Positions 33,053 to 42,030 of a stretch of 56,590 nucleotides of DNA are shown one piece after another. Each line of letters opens with the position of its first letter. The stretch's first letter is position 1. The notes under the pieces were generated by a model that was not told the origin of the DNA, made no database searches, and was given only the letters and a program-made list of their open reading frames with translations. The stretch comes from an uncultured Blautia sp. (GTDB lineage Bacteria > Bacillota > Clostridia > Lachnospirales > Lachnospiraceae), in assembly GCF_934371575.1 (NCBI RefSeq), contig NZ_CAKRNY010000022.1, positions 1-56,590 on the forward strand, in the 5' to 3' direction. Both the position numbers and the translations under genes were made by a program.

Positions 33053-34303
33053 TTATCTTTTAAAGAATTCCACAAACTCTGTATAGCCTTCACAAGCCAT
33101 CTGATCTTTCTGGAATTTCTTATTCTTCTTCATTACAGAGATATTTACCTGAATTCCGGTCTTTCTCTCCTCTTCTGCCTGACGGAAAATTTCGATCAGC
33201 TTGTCTGCCGGCATATTCTTCTCAACAAGATAAGCCTTTTTAGTCTTCGCTGTAGGAATCTGATAACCTCTCTCAAGAAGGAGCATAACAATACGCTCAA
33301 ATCCAATAGAAAATCCGCATGCACTTGTATTATTTCCTGTAAATTTACCGATCATCTCATCGTAACGTCCGCCACCGCCAACGCTGCCGCCAAACTCATC
33401 CATGGAGATCTCAAAGATCGGACCTGTATAATAAGACATACCCCGTACCAGTGTAGGATCGAATGCCATCTTAAAATCAGCTGTCTTCACAGCTTCTACT
33501 GTGGAAATAATTGTTTCAAGATCTGCTGCAATCTGCTCATCAAGAACGTCTGCCAGCTTTTCCTTACAGTATCTAACACCCTGGATATCAGAGCTGATTT
33601 CCTTAAACATAGCCAGGTAGGTGTCAATGCTCTCTTTTGCAAAGCCTTCCTCTTCCAGTTCCTTTGCTACGCCATCAAGACCGATCTTATCCATTTTATC
33701 AAGAATGATAAATACAGTATCGAAGCTCTCCTTCGGGAATCCGCTGTACTCAGCCATTGCCTTGAGGATGCGGCGGTCATTGATACGGATTGTGAAATTA
33801 TGGAAATCAAGCTTGCCAAGAAGGGTGGTAGTAGCAAGTACCAGCTCGATCTCTGCCATGTAAGTAGGCTCACCCAGAATATCAATATCACACTGCATAA
33901 ACTGACGGAAACGTCCTCTCTGCGGACGGTCAGCTCTCCATACATAACCCATCTGAAGTGCCTTAAATGGTCCCGGCAGCTCATTGGCGTTATTGGAATA
34001 ATATCTGGAAAGAGGAACTGTCAGGTCATAACGAAGACCGGAATCCACAAGATCTGCCTCTTCCTTCGCCTGATCAAGTTTTAACTTCTCGCCTCTTTTT
34101 AAGATTTTAAAAATCAGTTTCTCGTTGTCTCCGCCCTGCTTACTGCACAGGTTCTCAATATGCTCCACACCTGGAGTCTCAATTGAAGTAAAGCCAAAGG
34201 AACCATATGTCTCGCGGATCAGCCCTGTAACATAGTTACGGATTTCCATTTCCTTTGGTAAAATATCTTTCATACCGGTAACCGGCTTTTTCTTTAATGC
34301 CAT
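33053..34303 (-). CDS. hisS: histidyl-tRNA synthetase
   Basis: 416 residues, class II. Near the N-terminus PVTGMKDILPKE leads into motif 1. DLTVPLSRY, FRQFMQCDIDILGE (motif 2), LVRGMSYYTGPIFEI (the HisRS-specific histidine-binding motif) and GFSIGFERIVMLL (motif 3) are all present. The C-terminal anticodon domain is the usual HGTP type. It sits directly upstream of aspS, an order conserved in many Firmicutes, and follows the HD-domain gene by 15 bp. No T-box leader is seen; the gene is inside a long operon. Confidence 0.97.
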   Translation of the reverse strand: MALKKKPVTGMKDILPKEMEIRNYVTGLIRETYGSFGFTSIETPGVEHIENLCSKQGGDNEKLIFKILKRGEKLKLDQAKEEADLVDSGLRYDLTVPLSRYYSNNANELPGPFKALQMGYVWRADRPQRGRFRQFMQCDIDILGEPTYMAEIELVLATTTLLGKLDFHNFTIRINDRRILKAMAEYSGFPKESFDTVFIILDKMDKIGLDGVAKELEEEGFAKESIDTYLAMFKEISSDIQGVRYCKEKLADVLDEQIAADLETIISTVEAVKTADFKMAFDPTLVRGMSYYTGPIFEISMDEFGGSVGGGGRYDEMIGKFTGNNTSACGFSIGFERIVMLLLERGYQIPTAKTKKAYLVEKNMPADKLIEIFRQAEEERKTGIQVNISVMKKNKKFQKDQMACEGYTEFVEFFKR

Positions 34304-34318
34304 GTGTCCTCCTTTATA

Positions 34319-34891
34319 TTAACCAGTTTTCCTGGTGTGTACTACTCTTTGAAATGCAAGAAATATCTCCAGATCAAAGTTTTTTATCTCATCTATCATC
34401 AGTTCCATTACAGTCTGTTTATCAAAGGCTTTGCGATAGGAACGATCCTGACTGAGTGCGCAAAACATATCACATACACGCAGAATCCTGGCCCCTATGG
34501 GAATCTCATTTCCAGCCAGATTGGAAGGATAACCGCTTCCATCATAATTTTCGTGATGATAAAGAATTGTCTCAAGAACAAAATCCGAATACCCCTGGTC
34601 TTTCAGTTCTTCGTAGCCCAGTGAAGAATGCATACGGACATACTTCAGTTCCTCAATTACCAGCGGATCACTCTCCTGTCCATTGATATAGCTTCTCAAT
34701 TTCAGCTTTCCGATGTCGTGAAGCATTCCTGCGATTGCAAGATCATAGCATTTCTCATGGGGAAGGTTAAGCTCCTGCCCTAATGCATATGCCAGATTAC
34801 TTACCGCGATCCCATGCTTTAATTCTGCTGATAAGTCAAATTCCAGAAATCTGTCGGATGTTTCTGTCTGGTCAGTGGAAAGCTTTTCCAA
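34319..34891 (-). CDS. stand-alone HD-GYP domain protein
   Basis: 190 residues from the chosen start. The HD pair HDIGK and the GYP-type motif HHENYDGSGYP identify an HD-GYP domain, the type that hydrolyses cyclic-di-GMP in characterised members; no receiver or sensor domain is attached. A TTG at 34891 is chosen because GGAGG lies 8 bases upstream, immediately after the hemZ stop. The ATG at 34945 would overlap hemZ by 38 bp and has no clear site. It lies inside the hemZ-hisS-aspS transcript. Activity and ligand are not proven by sequence. Confidence 0.82.
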   Translation of the reverse strand: MEKLSTDQTETSDRFLEFDLSAELKHGIAVSNLAYALGQELNLPHEKCYDLAIAGMLHDIGKLKLRSYINGQESDPLVIEELKYVRMHSSLGYEELKDQGYSDFVLETILYHHENYDGSGYPSNLAGNEIPIGARILRVCDMFCALSQDRSYRKAFDKQTVMELMIDEIKNFDLEIFLAFQRVVHTRKTG

Positions 34892-34907
34892 GAATTTTTC
34901 CTCCCTC

Positions 34908-36437
34908 CTACAACCAGGTTCCAATTCCGGTTCGCTTTCTTTCAATCATCTCATCAATACGGGCGATGTAACTGGTGACATCCTTTACATTCTCTACCCT
35001 CTCGATTCGTTTTCCGTGGTCGAAAACCAGCTTGGAAGAACCACCTGCCCCAAGAGCAATGATCGGCTGTTTTTCTTCCATAATCAGTATATTGTAAATC
35101 CCGGCTTTGTCAACCTTTGCATAGCCTACATTTTCAAAATTCCCCTTCATATTCTTCTGACGATACAGATAATAAGGTCCCATTTCCATGGAATACGCTG
35201 TCTGCTGTGTCAGATCCATGATCTCCTGGTTATTTTCAAATGTCATTTCCTGATATTTGTCCTTAAACATATTCAGGCGGGCAGCACGTTTCACAGCCAG
35301 GGAATGTACGGTAAGACTGTCAGGGGAAAGCTCCTTCACTTTTTCCAATGTGTGTTTCACCTTAGAAATATCTTCTCCTGGCAATCCCACAATAAGATCC
35401 ATGTTAATATTGTTATAATCCAGTTCTCTTGCAAGCTGGAATGCCTCTATGGTCTGCGCCACAGTATGACGTCTTCCGATAATTTCCAGAGTTTCCTGAT
35501 TCATGGTCTGGGGATTGACAGAAATTCTGGTTACAGGAAACTCCCGGATTGTTTCCAGCTTTTCCCTTGTAATACTGTCCGGCCTTCCAGCTTCAATGGT
35601 GAACTCCACAAGCCCGTCAAATCCAAATGATTCTCCCAGCTGATCCAGAAGTCTCTTAAGCTGATACGGCTCTAAAGTAGTAGGCGTACCTCCGCCAATG
35701 TAAATGGTATCAAGCTTGTAATTTTTCATCATTTTGGCAGTCTCACGAATTTCCAGACACAGAGCATCCAGATATTCGTCTACCCTCTTTGCCCAGAGTT
35801 TCAGAGGATATGAGCTGAAGGAACAGTACAGGCAGATACTTGGACAAAACGGAATTCCCACATACAGACTGTAGCCGTGCTCATAATCAATATCCTGAAG
35901 AAGAGCCCGTTCCCTGTTTGCTATGGTGATGGCAAGAGCTGTTTTTTTCGCACTTACCAGATAATAATCCCGCATCACCTGCGCGATCTCGGTATTTTTC
36001 ATACCGCTCTCGATCATCCCCATGGCAAGCTTGGCCGGGCGGATCCCTGTAAGATTTCCCCAGGGAAGAGTTCTGCCTGTAAGCTTCACCAGAACATTGT
36101 ACAGGGCATATTTCAGGCTATCCTTGTTGGCTTTACGAAGCTCATGGGCATCCATGACTTTCTCATGAGTTTCATAGCTGGAATCCCCGTCTGCACCCCG
36201 GATCACCTCTGCACAGGCAGCCCCCTTGTTATCCTTTGTCTCATATTTTATAACAAAATTGTCATTTTCTTTTTTCACAGTAAAGAAGATATCGTATTCC
36301 TCTTCGTCTTTTTCGTAGAGGCTGTGGATATCTCCTTCCGGATAAAACGCTTTTATCAATTCGTATATATCATGCTCGAAATCCCTGTCAAGCAGCAGGA
36401 TTCCTATTTTACACAAATGGATTGTACCTCTTTTCAT
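34908..36437 (-). CDS. hemZ: coproporphyrinogen dehydrogenase-like radical SAM protein HemZ
   Basis: 509 residues from ATG 36437. The radical SAM cluster motif CPSICLYC (Cys-x3-Cys-x2-Cys) is followed by YIGGGTPTTL and TIEAGRPD, the pattern of the HemN/HemZ family, and by RISVNPQTMNQETL. The extended N-terminal part (DRDFEHDIYELIKAFYP) is typical of HemZ. Named for anaerobic coproporphyrinogen III oxidation, but many Clostridia without a full haem pathway keep it in this cluster, so the real substrate may differ. The start is uncertain: a TTG at 36416 with AGAGG upstream would shorten the overlap with the MBL gene, which ends at 36409. Confidence 0.88.
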   Translation of the reverse strand: MKRGTIHLCKIGILLLDRDFEHDIYELIKAFYPEGDIHSLYEKDEEEYDIFFTVKKENDNFVIKYETKDNKGAACAEVIRGADGDSSYETHEKVMDAHELRKANKDSLKYALYNVLVKLTGRTLPWGNLTGIRPAKLAMGMIESGMKNTEIAQVMRDYYLVSAKKTALAITIANRERALLQDIDYEHGYSLYVGIPFCPSICLYCSFSSYPLKLWAKRVDEYLDALCLEIRETAKMMKNYKLDTIYIGGGTPTTLEPYQLKRLLDQLGESFGFDGLVEFTIEAGRPDSITREKLETIREFPVTRISVNPQTMNQETLEIIGRRHTVAQTIEAFQLARELDYNNINMDLIVGLPGEDISKVKHTLEKVKELSPDSLTVHSLAVKRAARLNMFKDKYQEMTFENNQEIMDLTQQTAYSMEMGPYYLYRQKNMKGNFENVGYAKVDKAGIYNILIMEEKQPIIALGAGGSSKLVFDHGKRIERVENVKDVTSYIARIDEMIERKRTGIGTWL

Positions 36438-37038
36438 AACCGATTGTTGTAGATGTATCGTGTCCCGGATAAACAGCAGTCTCATCCGGAAGCGCATTTA
36501 ACAGTCTGTGAAGGCTATCTCTGATCTCGCGTGCACTTCCTCCTGGGAAATCTGTTCTTCCAACAGAGCCGCAGAACAATGTATCACCGCTGAACAAAGC
36601 CCCTTCCTCTTTCAGATAATAACAGCAGCTGCCTTTCGTATGTCCTGGTGTATGAAGCATCTGAACAGAAAATCCTGCTGCCTCAAATACCTGAAGATCA
36701 TCCAGAAATACATCCGGCCGGATGGAACAGGGTTTGCGCATCCGGTCTGTCATGTTTACAGACGGCTCCCTCAGCATTTCTTCTTCCTGACGACAGGCAT
36801 AAACCGGAATCTGATACTCCGCTTTCACGTCCTGCACAGCCATAATATGATCAAAATGACCATGGGTAAGAAGAACAGCCACAGGCTTTGCCTCCATATC
36901 TTCCACCTTCTGAAAGATTCTTCTTGGTGAATCTGCCGGATCAATAATCAACGCTTCACCTGTCTCTTTATTTTTCAAAAAGTAGCAATTGGTATATACC
37001 GGCCCAAGAACCATTTGCTGTAATTCAAGTTTTCCCAT
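36409..37038 (-). CDS. MBL-fold metal-dependent hydrolase (glyoxalase II-like)
   Basis: 209 residues. THGHFDHI (HxHxDH metal motif), HTPGHTKGS, FSGDTLF, GRTDFPGG and YPGHD supply the full metallo-beta-lactamase-fold site. The closest described relatives are glyoxalase II-like thioester hydrolases, a family often found between rel and hemZ in Clostridia. The start at 37038 has AAAGGA upstream; a 5-codon longer frame is possible. It overlaps hemZ slightly and follows rel by 24 bp. The exact substrate is unknown. Confidence 0.92.
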   Translation of the reverse strand: MGKLELQQMVLGPVYTNCYFLKNKETGEALIIDPADSPRRIFQKVEDMEAKPVAVLLTHGHFDHIMAVQDVKAEYQIPVYACRQEEEMLREPSVNMTDRMRKPCSIRPDVFLDDLQVFEAAGFSVQMLHTPGHTKGSCCYYLKEEGALFSGDTLFCGSVGRTDFPGGSAREIRDSLHRLLNALPDETAVYPGHDTSTTIGYEKRYNPFV

Positions 37039-37062
37039 ATGTTGTCCTTTCATAACCGGTTA

Positions 37063-39393
37063 TCAGCCGGTAGTCCTCTCCACATCCACAACGCTCTCCA
37101 GCTGACGGATCTTTTCAATAAGAGCATTCAGCTCATCCTTGCAGCTGACATTAAAGCTTACGGAAATAGTCGCCTTCTCCTGCTTACTGGTACGACAGTT
37201 AATATTTCGGATATCAATCTTACGCTCTGTGAAAATCTTGGAAATATCCACAAGAAGACCGGTACGGTTATTTGCATATACATTGATCTCTGCCATGTAA
37301 TGCTCATCATTCTTTGTCTCCGGCTCCTGCCACTCAGCCTCAAGGAGACGGCTTCTGTCCATCTCTGACATGTTCATCACATTCACACAGTCTGTACGGT
37401 GAATGGTAACGCCACGCCCTCTTGTAACGTATCCGACAATTTCATCTCCCGGAATGGGATTACAGCACTTGGAAAAGCGTACTGCAACATCATGAATTCC
37501 GCGAACCACAATACTGCTCTTGCTCTTAATATGATTCTTCTTATCCGGATTTTCCGCTGCTGCTTCCAGAACTTCCTCATCTGTAAGATTCTTCTTGTTC
37601 TCTTTATCATAAGCCTCAACAAGCTTATTAAATACCTGCCCTTCCTTCAGACCGCCATGTCCGATAGCTGCAAGTACAGAATCCCAGTCACGGAACCCAT
37701 ATTTGCGAAGGACTGCGTCCAGATACTGCGGCTTGGTGTAATTAGCGAATTTAAAGCCCTTACTCTTTGCATACTGGGCAAGCATTTCCTTACCCTTCAG
37801 AATATTGTCTTCCTTCAGTTCTTTTTTGAACCACTGATTGATCTTATTTCTTGCCTGGGTACTCTTGACCACCTTCAGCCAGTCACGGCTGGGTCCCTGG
37901 GAATTCTGGGAAGTGATGATCTCAATACGGTCTCCATTCTGAATCTGATACTCAATGGGCACCAGCTTGCCGTTTACACGGGCACCCACCATCTTATTTC
38001 CTACAGCACTGTGTACACTGTATGCAAAATCAATAGGCGTCGATCCGTTTGGAAGTGTCTTTACATCTCCCTGCGGTGTAAAGCAGTACACACTGTCTGC
38101 AAAAAGGTCCAGGTCATTTTTCAGAAGGCTCATGAATTCCTTATTATCGGACATATCCCTCTGCCATTCCAGAATCTGACGCAGCCAGTTCAGCTTCTCC
38201 TCCTCACGGTTTCCAGTGGAATTCTTTCCATCGGAGGCTTCCTTGTATTTCCAGTGGGCAGCAATACCATATTCTGCAGTCTTATGCATCTCAAAGGTTC
38301 TGATCTGGATTTCAAACGGCTGTCCGTTTGGTCCAATCAGGGTAGTATGCAGAGACTGATACATATTTGGCTTCGGCATGGCAATATAATCCTTAAACCG
38401 TCCCGGAATAGGCTTATACATCTCATGGATCACACCAAGTGCTGCATAACAGTCCTTCACCGTATCTACCAGAATACGCACCGCAAACAGATCATAGATC
38501 TGGTCAATAGTCTTATTCTGGTTCACCATCTTCTTATAGATGCTGAAAAAATGCTTCACACGGCCATCAACCTGTGCCTTGATCCCGGCCTCTACCATGT
38601 GCTGCTTTACTGTCCTGACAATATTTCCAACAAACTCCTCGCGGACACTTTTGCGAAGTGCAACCTTCTCAACCAGATCATAATATACATCCGGTTTCAG
38701 GTATTTCAGGGAAAGATCATCCAGCTCCACTTTGATCTTGGAAATACCAAGACGCTGTGCAATAGGTGCATAGATGTCCATGGTTTCCCTAGCCTTCTCC
38801 TTCTGCTTCTCAGGAGTCATATACTGAAGCGTACGCATATTATGAAGGCGGTCTGCAAGCTTGATCAGAATAACCCTGATATCCTTCGCCATGGCAAGGA
38901 ACATCTTGCGAAGACTCTCTGCCTGCAGCTCTACCTTATCTTTCGAATAGGACAGCTGTCCGATCTTGGTCACACCATCTACAAGAAGAGCAACCTCAGG
39001 GCCAAATTCCCTGGTGATCTCATCGCATGTCATCCAGGTATCCTCAACTGCATCATGAAGAAGACCTGCTACGATGGTCTCCTTATCCAGTTCCAGATCT
39101 GCAAGAATGATAGCCACACATAACGGATGGATGATATAAGGCTCTCCGGACTTTCTCTTCTGATCCTTGTGGGCTTCCCTTGCAGTCTCATATGCCTTCT
39201 GGATCAGGGTAATATCCGTAGAAGGGTGATATTTCTTTATGCTGGCAATCAGCTCATCATACAATACTTCAGGGCTTGTAAAATCATGCATGGATTTTAC
39301 AGCTGCATCTGCTTTCTTCACAGACTCCAGCTTCTCCATATCTTCCTTGGATATTTCCAGCTTCCCGCCCTGCTCCTTAATAATATCAGCCAT
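37063..39393 (-). CDS. rel: bifunctional (p)ppGpp synthetase/hydrolase
   Basis: 776 residues. In order: HD hydrolase domain (HPLCVAIILADLELD, LLHDAVEDT, KLADRLHNMRTL), synthetase domain with RFKDYIAMPKPNMYQSLHTT (the RFKD loop of bifunctional Rel rather than the EFDD of RelA), TGS domain (YCFTPQGDVKTLPNGSTPIDFAY, about 400-460), a zinc-finger-like region (RFSKCCNPIPGDEIVGY) and a C-terminal ACT domain. The enzyme makes and degrades the alarmone of the stringent response. It follows apt by 85 bp, as in many Firmicutes (recJ-apt-rel order). Confidence 0.97.
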   Translation of the reverse strand: MADIIKEQGGKLEISKEDMEKLESVKKADAAVKSMHDFTSPEVLYDELIASIKKYHPSTDITLIQKAYETAREAHKDQKRKSGEPYIIHPLCVAIILADLELDKETIVAGLLHDAVEDTWMTCDEITREFGPEVALLVDGVTKIGQLSYSKDKVELQAESLRKMFLAMAKDIRVILIKLADRLHNMRTLQYMTPEKQKEKARETMDIYAPIAQRLGISKIKVELDDLSLKYLKPDVYYDLVEKVALRKSVREEFVGNIVRTVKQHMVEAGIKAQVDGRVKHFFSIYKKMVNQNKTIDQIYDLFAVRILVDTVKDCYAALGVIHEMYKPIPGRFKDYIAMPKPNMYQSLHTTLIGPNGQPFEIQIRTFEMHKTAEYGIAAHWKYKEASDGKNSTGNREEEKLNWLRQILEWQRDMSDNKEFMSLLKNDLDLFADSVYCFTPQGDVKTLPNGSTPIDFAYSVHSAVGNKMVGARVNGKLVPIEYQIQNGDRIEIITSQNSQGPSRDWLKVVKSTQARNKINQWFKKELKEDNILKGKEMLAQYAKSKGFKFANYTKPQYLDAVLRKYGFRDWDSVLAAIGHGGLKEGQVFNKLVEAYDKENKKNLTDEEVLEAAAENPDKKNHIKSKSSIVVRGIHDVAVRFSKCCNPIPGDEIVGYVTRGRGVTIHRTDCVNVMNMSEMDRSRLLEAEWQEPETKNDEHYMAEINVYANNRTGLLVDISKIFTERKIDIRNINCRTSKQEKATISVSFNVSCKDELNALIEKIRQLESVVDVERTTG

Positions 39394-39478
39394 ATTTCAC
39401 ACCTGCCTGTTTTTGTACTATCTGCGTCAGCATTCGCCCATCTTTTCCCTGGGGGAATCTGGCGAAACAGACACATTC

Positions 39479-40003
39479 TTATTTTCCTTCGTAACGGATC
39501 ACTGAAGCAACATCATATTTCTCCAGCTTCTTACGTCCCTCAAGACCTGCCAGTTCCATAAGGAAAACGATCTTCACTACTTCTCCTCCCAGCTGCTCGA
39601 TCAGTTTCGCAGCAGCCTCAACAGTACCACCTGTAGCGATCAGGTCATCAATAATAGCAACCTTCTGTCCAGGCTTAATGGCATCCTTATGGATCTCGAT
39701 CTCAGCCTTTCCATACTCAAGATCATAGCTTGCAGAAATTGTCTCGCATGGAAGCTTGCCTTTCTTACGAACCGGAACAAATGGCTTATGAAGATTATAA
39801 GCTATCGGCATTCCAAAAATAAATCCACGGGATTCTGTTCCCACAATTACATCCACGTCCACATCCTTCAGGCAATTCTGCATGGAATCAATCGCAAGCT
39901 TCAGTCCGTCTGCGTCCTGGAGAATACTGGTAACATCTCTGAAAATAATGCCTGGTTCCGGAAAATCCGGTATACTTCTTACATATTCTTCTATTTTTTT
40001 CAT
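39479..40003 (-). CDS. apt: adenine phosphoribosyltransferase
   Basis: 174 residues, the usual length. MKKIEEYVRSIPDFPEPGI at the N-terminus, TESRGFIFG, and the PRPP-binding loop VAIIDDLIATGGT (about 118-130) are typical of APRT. It salvages adenine to AMP. The start at 40003 has GAGGAGG 5 bases upstream; the longer frame is not supported. It is located between recJ and rel, a conserved arrangement in Clostridia. Confidence 0.96.
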   Translation of the reverse strand: MKKIEEYVRSIPDFPEPGIIFRDVTSILQDADGLKLAIDSMQNCLKDVDVDVIVGTESRGFIFGMPIAYNLHKPFVPVRKKGKLPCETISASYDLEYGKAEIEIHKDAIKPGQKVAIIDDLIATGGTVEAAAKLIEQLGGEVVKIVFLMELAGLEGRKKLEKYDVASVIRYEGK

Positions 40004-40166
40004 AATAGCCTCCTCAGATAAATGGATGTTATGGGGAAAGCAGCCGCCACCCCTGGCATCATAATTATTTTTTAGTATAACACTTTTTATATTCGGAATC
40101 AACGCAAAACCGACAGGCACACCGGAAATACTGCATTTTTCGTGGTTTTACATGATTATTCGCTTT

Positions 40167-41879
40167 TTAACAATAATTTTGTATAACAATTTGCAGTGAT
40201 TCTCTTCCCATATAGGAATTGATCTTGGGATAATAAGTTACAGAAATAGTCTCATGGGACCTTGCAAAATCTGCAAACTCTTTTGCTTCTCCCCAGTAGA
40301 TTCCATCCATCACAGTTCCGTATTCATCTGCCAGCTGCAATTTTACTGTATTCTGATTCTTTCCATATATTCCCACTTTTAATACATGAAGATTTTTCTG
40401 GGCAAAAAGAGGTTTTCCGTTTCCTTTTCCAAAAGGCTCCAGAACAGAAAGTTCCCGTATCAGTTTCTCATTTATATAGGAAATCGGCATCGGAACATCT
40501 ATGACTATTTTAGGAATCATATCCTCCTCTGTCAGAGTACAGTTTTCATTTAACTGTCTGCGAAAAGCATCTACAAGATTTTCTTCTATGGAAAGTCCGG
40601 CTGCCATGGGATGTCCTCCATACTGAATCAGCAGATTGTCACATTTTACAAGTTCTTCGTACATAGAATAATTTTCCGTAGATCTTCCACTGCCTTTTAC
40701 TGCATTTTCTCCTCTTGTAAGGACAAAAGCCGGTTTGTGATATTTTTCACGGATTCTTCCTGCAATAATACCAGCAAGACTTTCATGACAATCCGGAAGA
40801 AATACCACCATAACTCTGTCATTTTTCAATTCGCTGTTCTCAATAAGCTTATATGCAGCTTCTGTTCCCAGCTCTGTCAGCGCTTTACGGCTGTCATTTA
40901 AGGCTTTCAGATCATTGGCAAGCCTGGCAGCCTCTTCTTCATCTGTGCACTGCAAAAGGGCCAGTGAGCGCATGGCAGTATCCAGTCTTCCGCTTGCATT
41001 GATGCACGGTCCAAGACGAAAACCTATATCATAAGAGCTGATTTTCTGATTTTCCAGTCCAATGGCATTTATCAGGGCTTTCAGACCTTTGTTTTTCGTG
41101 TGCGGAAGCCGGGAAAGCCCCTCCTTTACAAGAATACGGTTTTCTCCCTGCAGATCCATAATATCACCGACTGTGGCAATGGCTGCCGGTTCCAGATAAT
41201 CTTCCTGCTCCCATTCCGGGATTCCATATTTTTCATACAGCGCAAAAATCAGCTTCATTGCTACCACTGCGCCGCAAATATTTTTGTTTGGATATGTACA
41301 GTCCGGCTGTTTTGGATTAATAATGGCATCTGCAGGAGGAAGCTTATATTTTCGTCCTTCCCCGGTATCTTCAAATGGAATTTCATGGTGATCGGTTACT
41401 ACAACTGTCATGCCAAGACTTTTTGCAAAACTGATCTGGTCTGCTGCGGAAATTCCGTTATCACAGGTCACAATGGTATCAATCCCATCCTCCTTTGCCT
41501 TCTCTATGAGGTGATCATGGATTCCATATCCATCTGCAATACGATCCGGAATATAAGTATCTGCATTTGCCCCCAGACGTCGGAAGCCTTTTAACAGAAT
41601 ATACGTGGCTGTCACACCGTCAATGTCGTAATCTCCTATGATTCTCATTCTGGTTCCCTGATCTATTTTTTCTGAGATTATCTCCACAGCCTTATCTATA
41701 TCCTTTAAAAGCTTCCATGACGGAATGTCACTTAAGGTTCCATTTAAATACTGGTTAATTTCTTCATCTGAAGTGATATCCCTGTTCCGGATGATCCTGG
41801 CTATTACCGGATCAATTCCGTACTTCCGGCTTATCCCCTGAAAATCCGCTTTTTTTGCTGTCACTACCCATTTTTCCAT
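40167..41879 (-). CDS. recJ: single-stranded-DNA exonuclease RecJ
   Basis: 570 residues. DHH-family motifs are clear: IGDYDIDGVTA (motif I), TCDNGISA, VVTDHHEIP (the DHH), INPKQPDCTYP and the DHHA1 motif GGHPMAAGLSI. A C-terminal OB-type domain follows. RecJ degrades single-stranded DNA 5' to 3' in recombination and repair. The protein is within the normal size of the short Firmicutes RecJ form. A terminator separates it from secDF upstream, so it probably has its own promoter in 41880-41970, which I could not define. Confidence 0.95.
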   Translation of the reverse strand: MEKWVVTAKKADFQGISRKYGIDPVIARIIRNRDITSDEEINQYLNGTLSDIPSWKLLKDIDKAVEIISEKIDQGTRMRIIGDYDIDGVTATYILLKGFRRLGANADTYIPDRIADGYGIHDHLIEKAKEDGIDTIVTCDNGISAADQISFAKSLGMTVVVTDHHEIPFEDTGEGRKYKLPPADAIINPKQPDCTYPNKNICGAVVAMKLIFALYEKYGIPEWEQEDYLEPAAIATVGDIMDLQGENRILVKEGLSRLPHTKNKGLKALINAIGLENQKISSYDIGFRLGPCINASGRLDTAMRSLALLQCTDEEEAARLANDLKALNDSRKALTELGTEAAYKLIENSELKNDRVMVVFLPDCHESLAGIIAGRIREKYHKPAFVLTRGENAVKGSGRSTENYSMYEELVKCDNLLIQYGGHPMAAGLSIEENLVDAFRRQLNENCTLTEEDMIPKIVIDVPMPISYINEKLIRELSVLEPFGKGNGKPLFAQKNLHVLKVGIYGKNQNTVKLQLADEYGTVMDGIYWGEAKEFADFARSHETISVTYYPKINSYMGRESLQIVIQNYC

Positions 41880-41966
41880 GCTATGTCTCCTGCTTCAAAT
41901 TTATCATTTACCATTAACCTTATCAGAGAATGGATCACATAATAGGCAATTTTAATATGAATTTAT

Positions 41967-42012
41967 ACAAAAAGCAAGCCGGGACAAATGTTTTGCCACT
42001 GTCCCGGCCTGC
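41967..42012 (-). terminator. terminator after secDF
   Basis: GCCGGGACA (41978-41986) pairs with TGTCCCGGC (42000-42008) around a 13-nt loop, and TTGCTTTTTG follows on the minus strand. Confidence 0.88.
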
Positions 42013-42030
42013 TACATTTACTGTTCTGTT

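Noticed and set aside
32981..34084. 367-codon open frame on the plus strand
   Set aside because: Antisense to hisS and the start of aspS, with shadow-type composition and no start signals.
37399..39123. 574-codon open frame on the plus strand
   Set aside because: It lies exactly opposite rel, has no ribosome site, and its composition (Leu/Ile/His/Cys-rich) is that of an antisense shadow. Rel is intact on the other strand.
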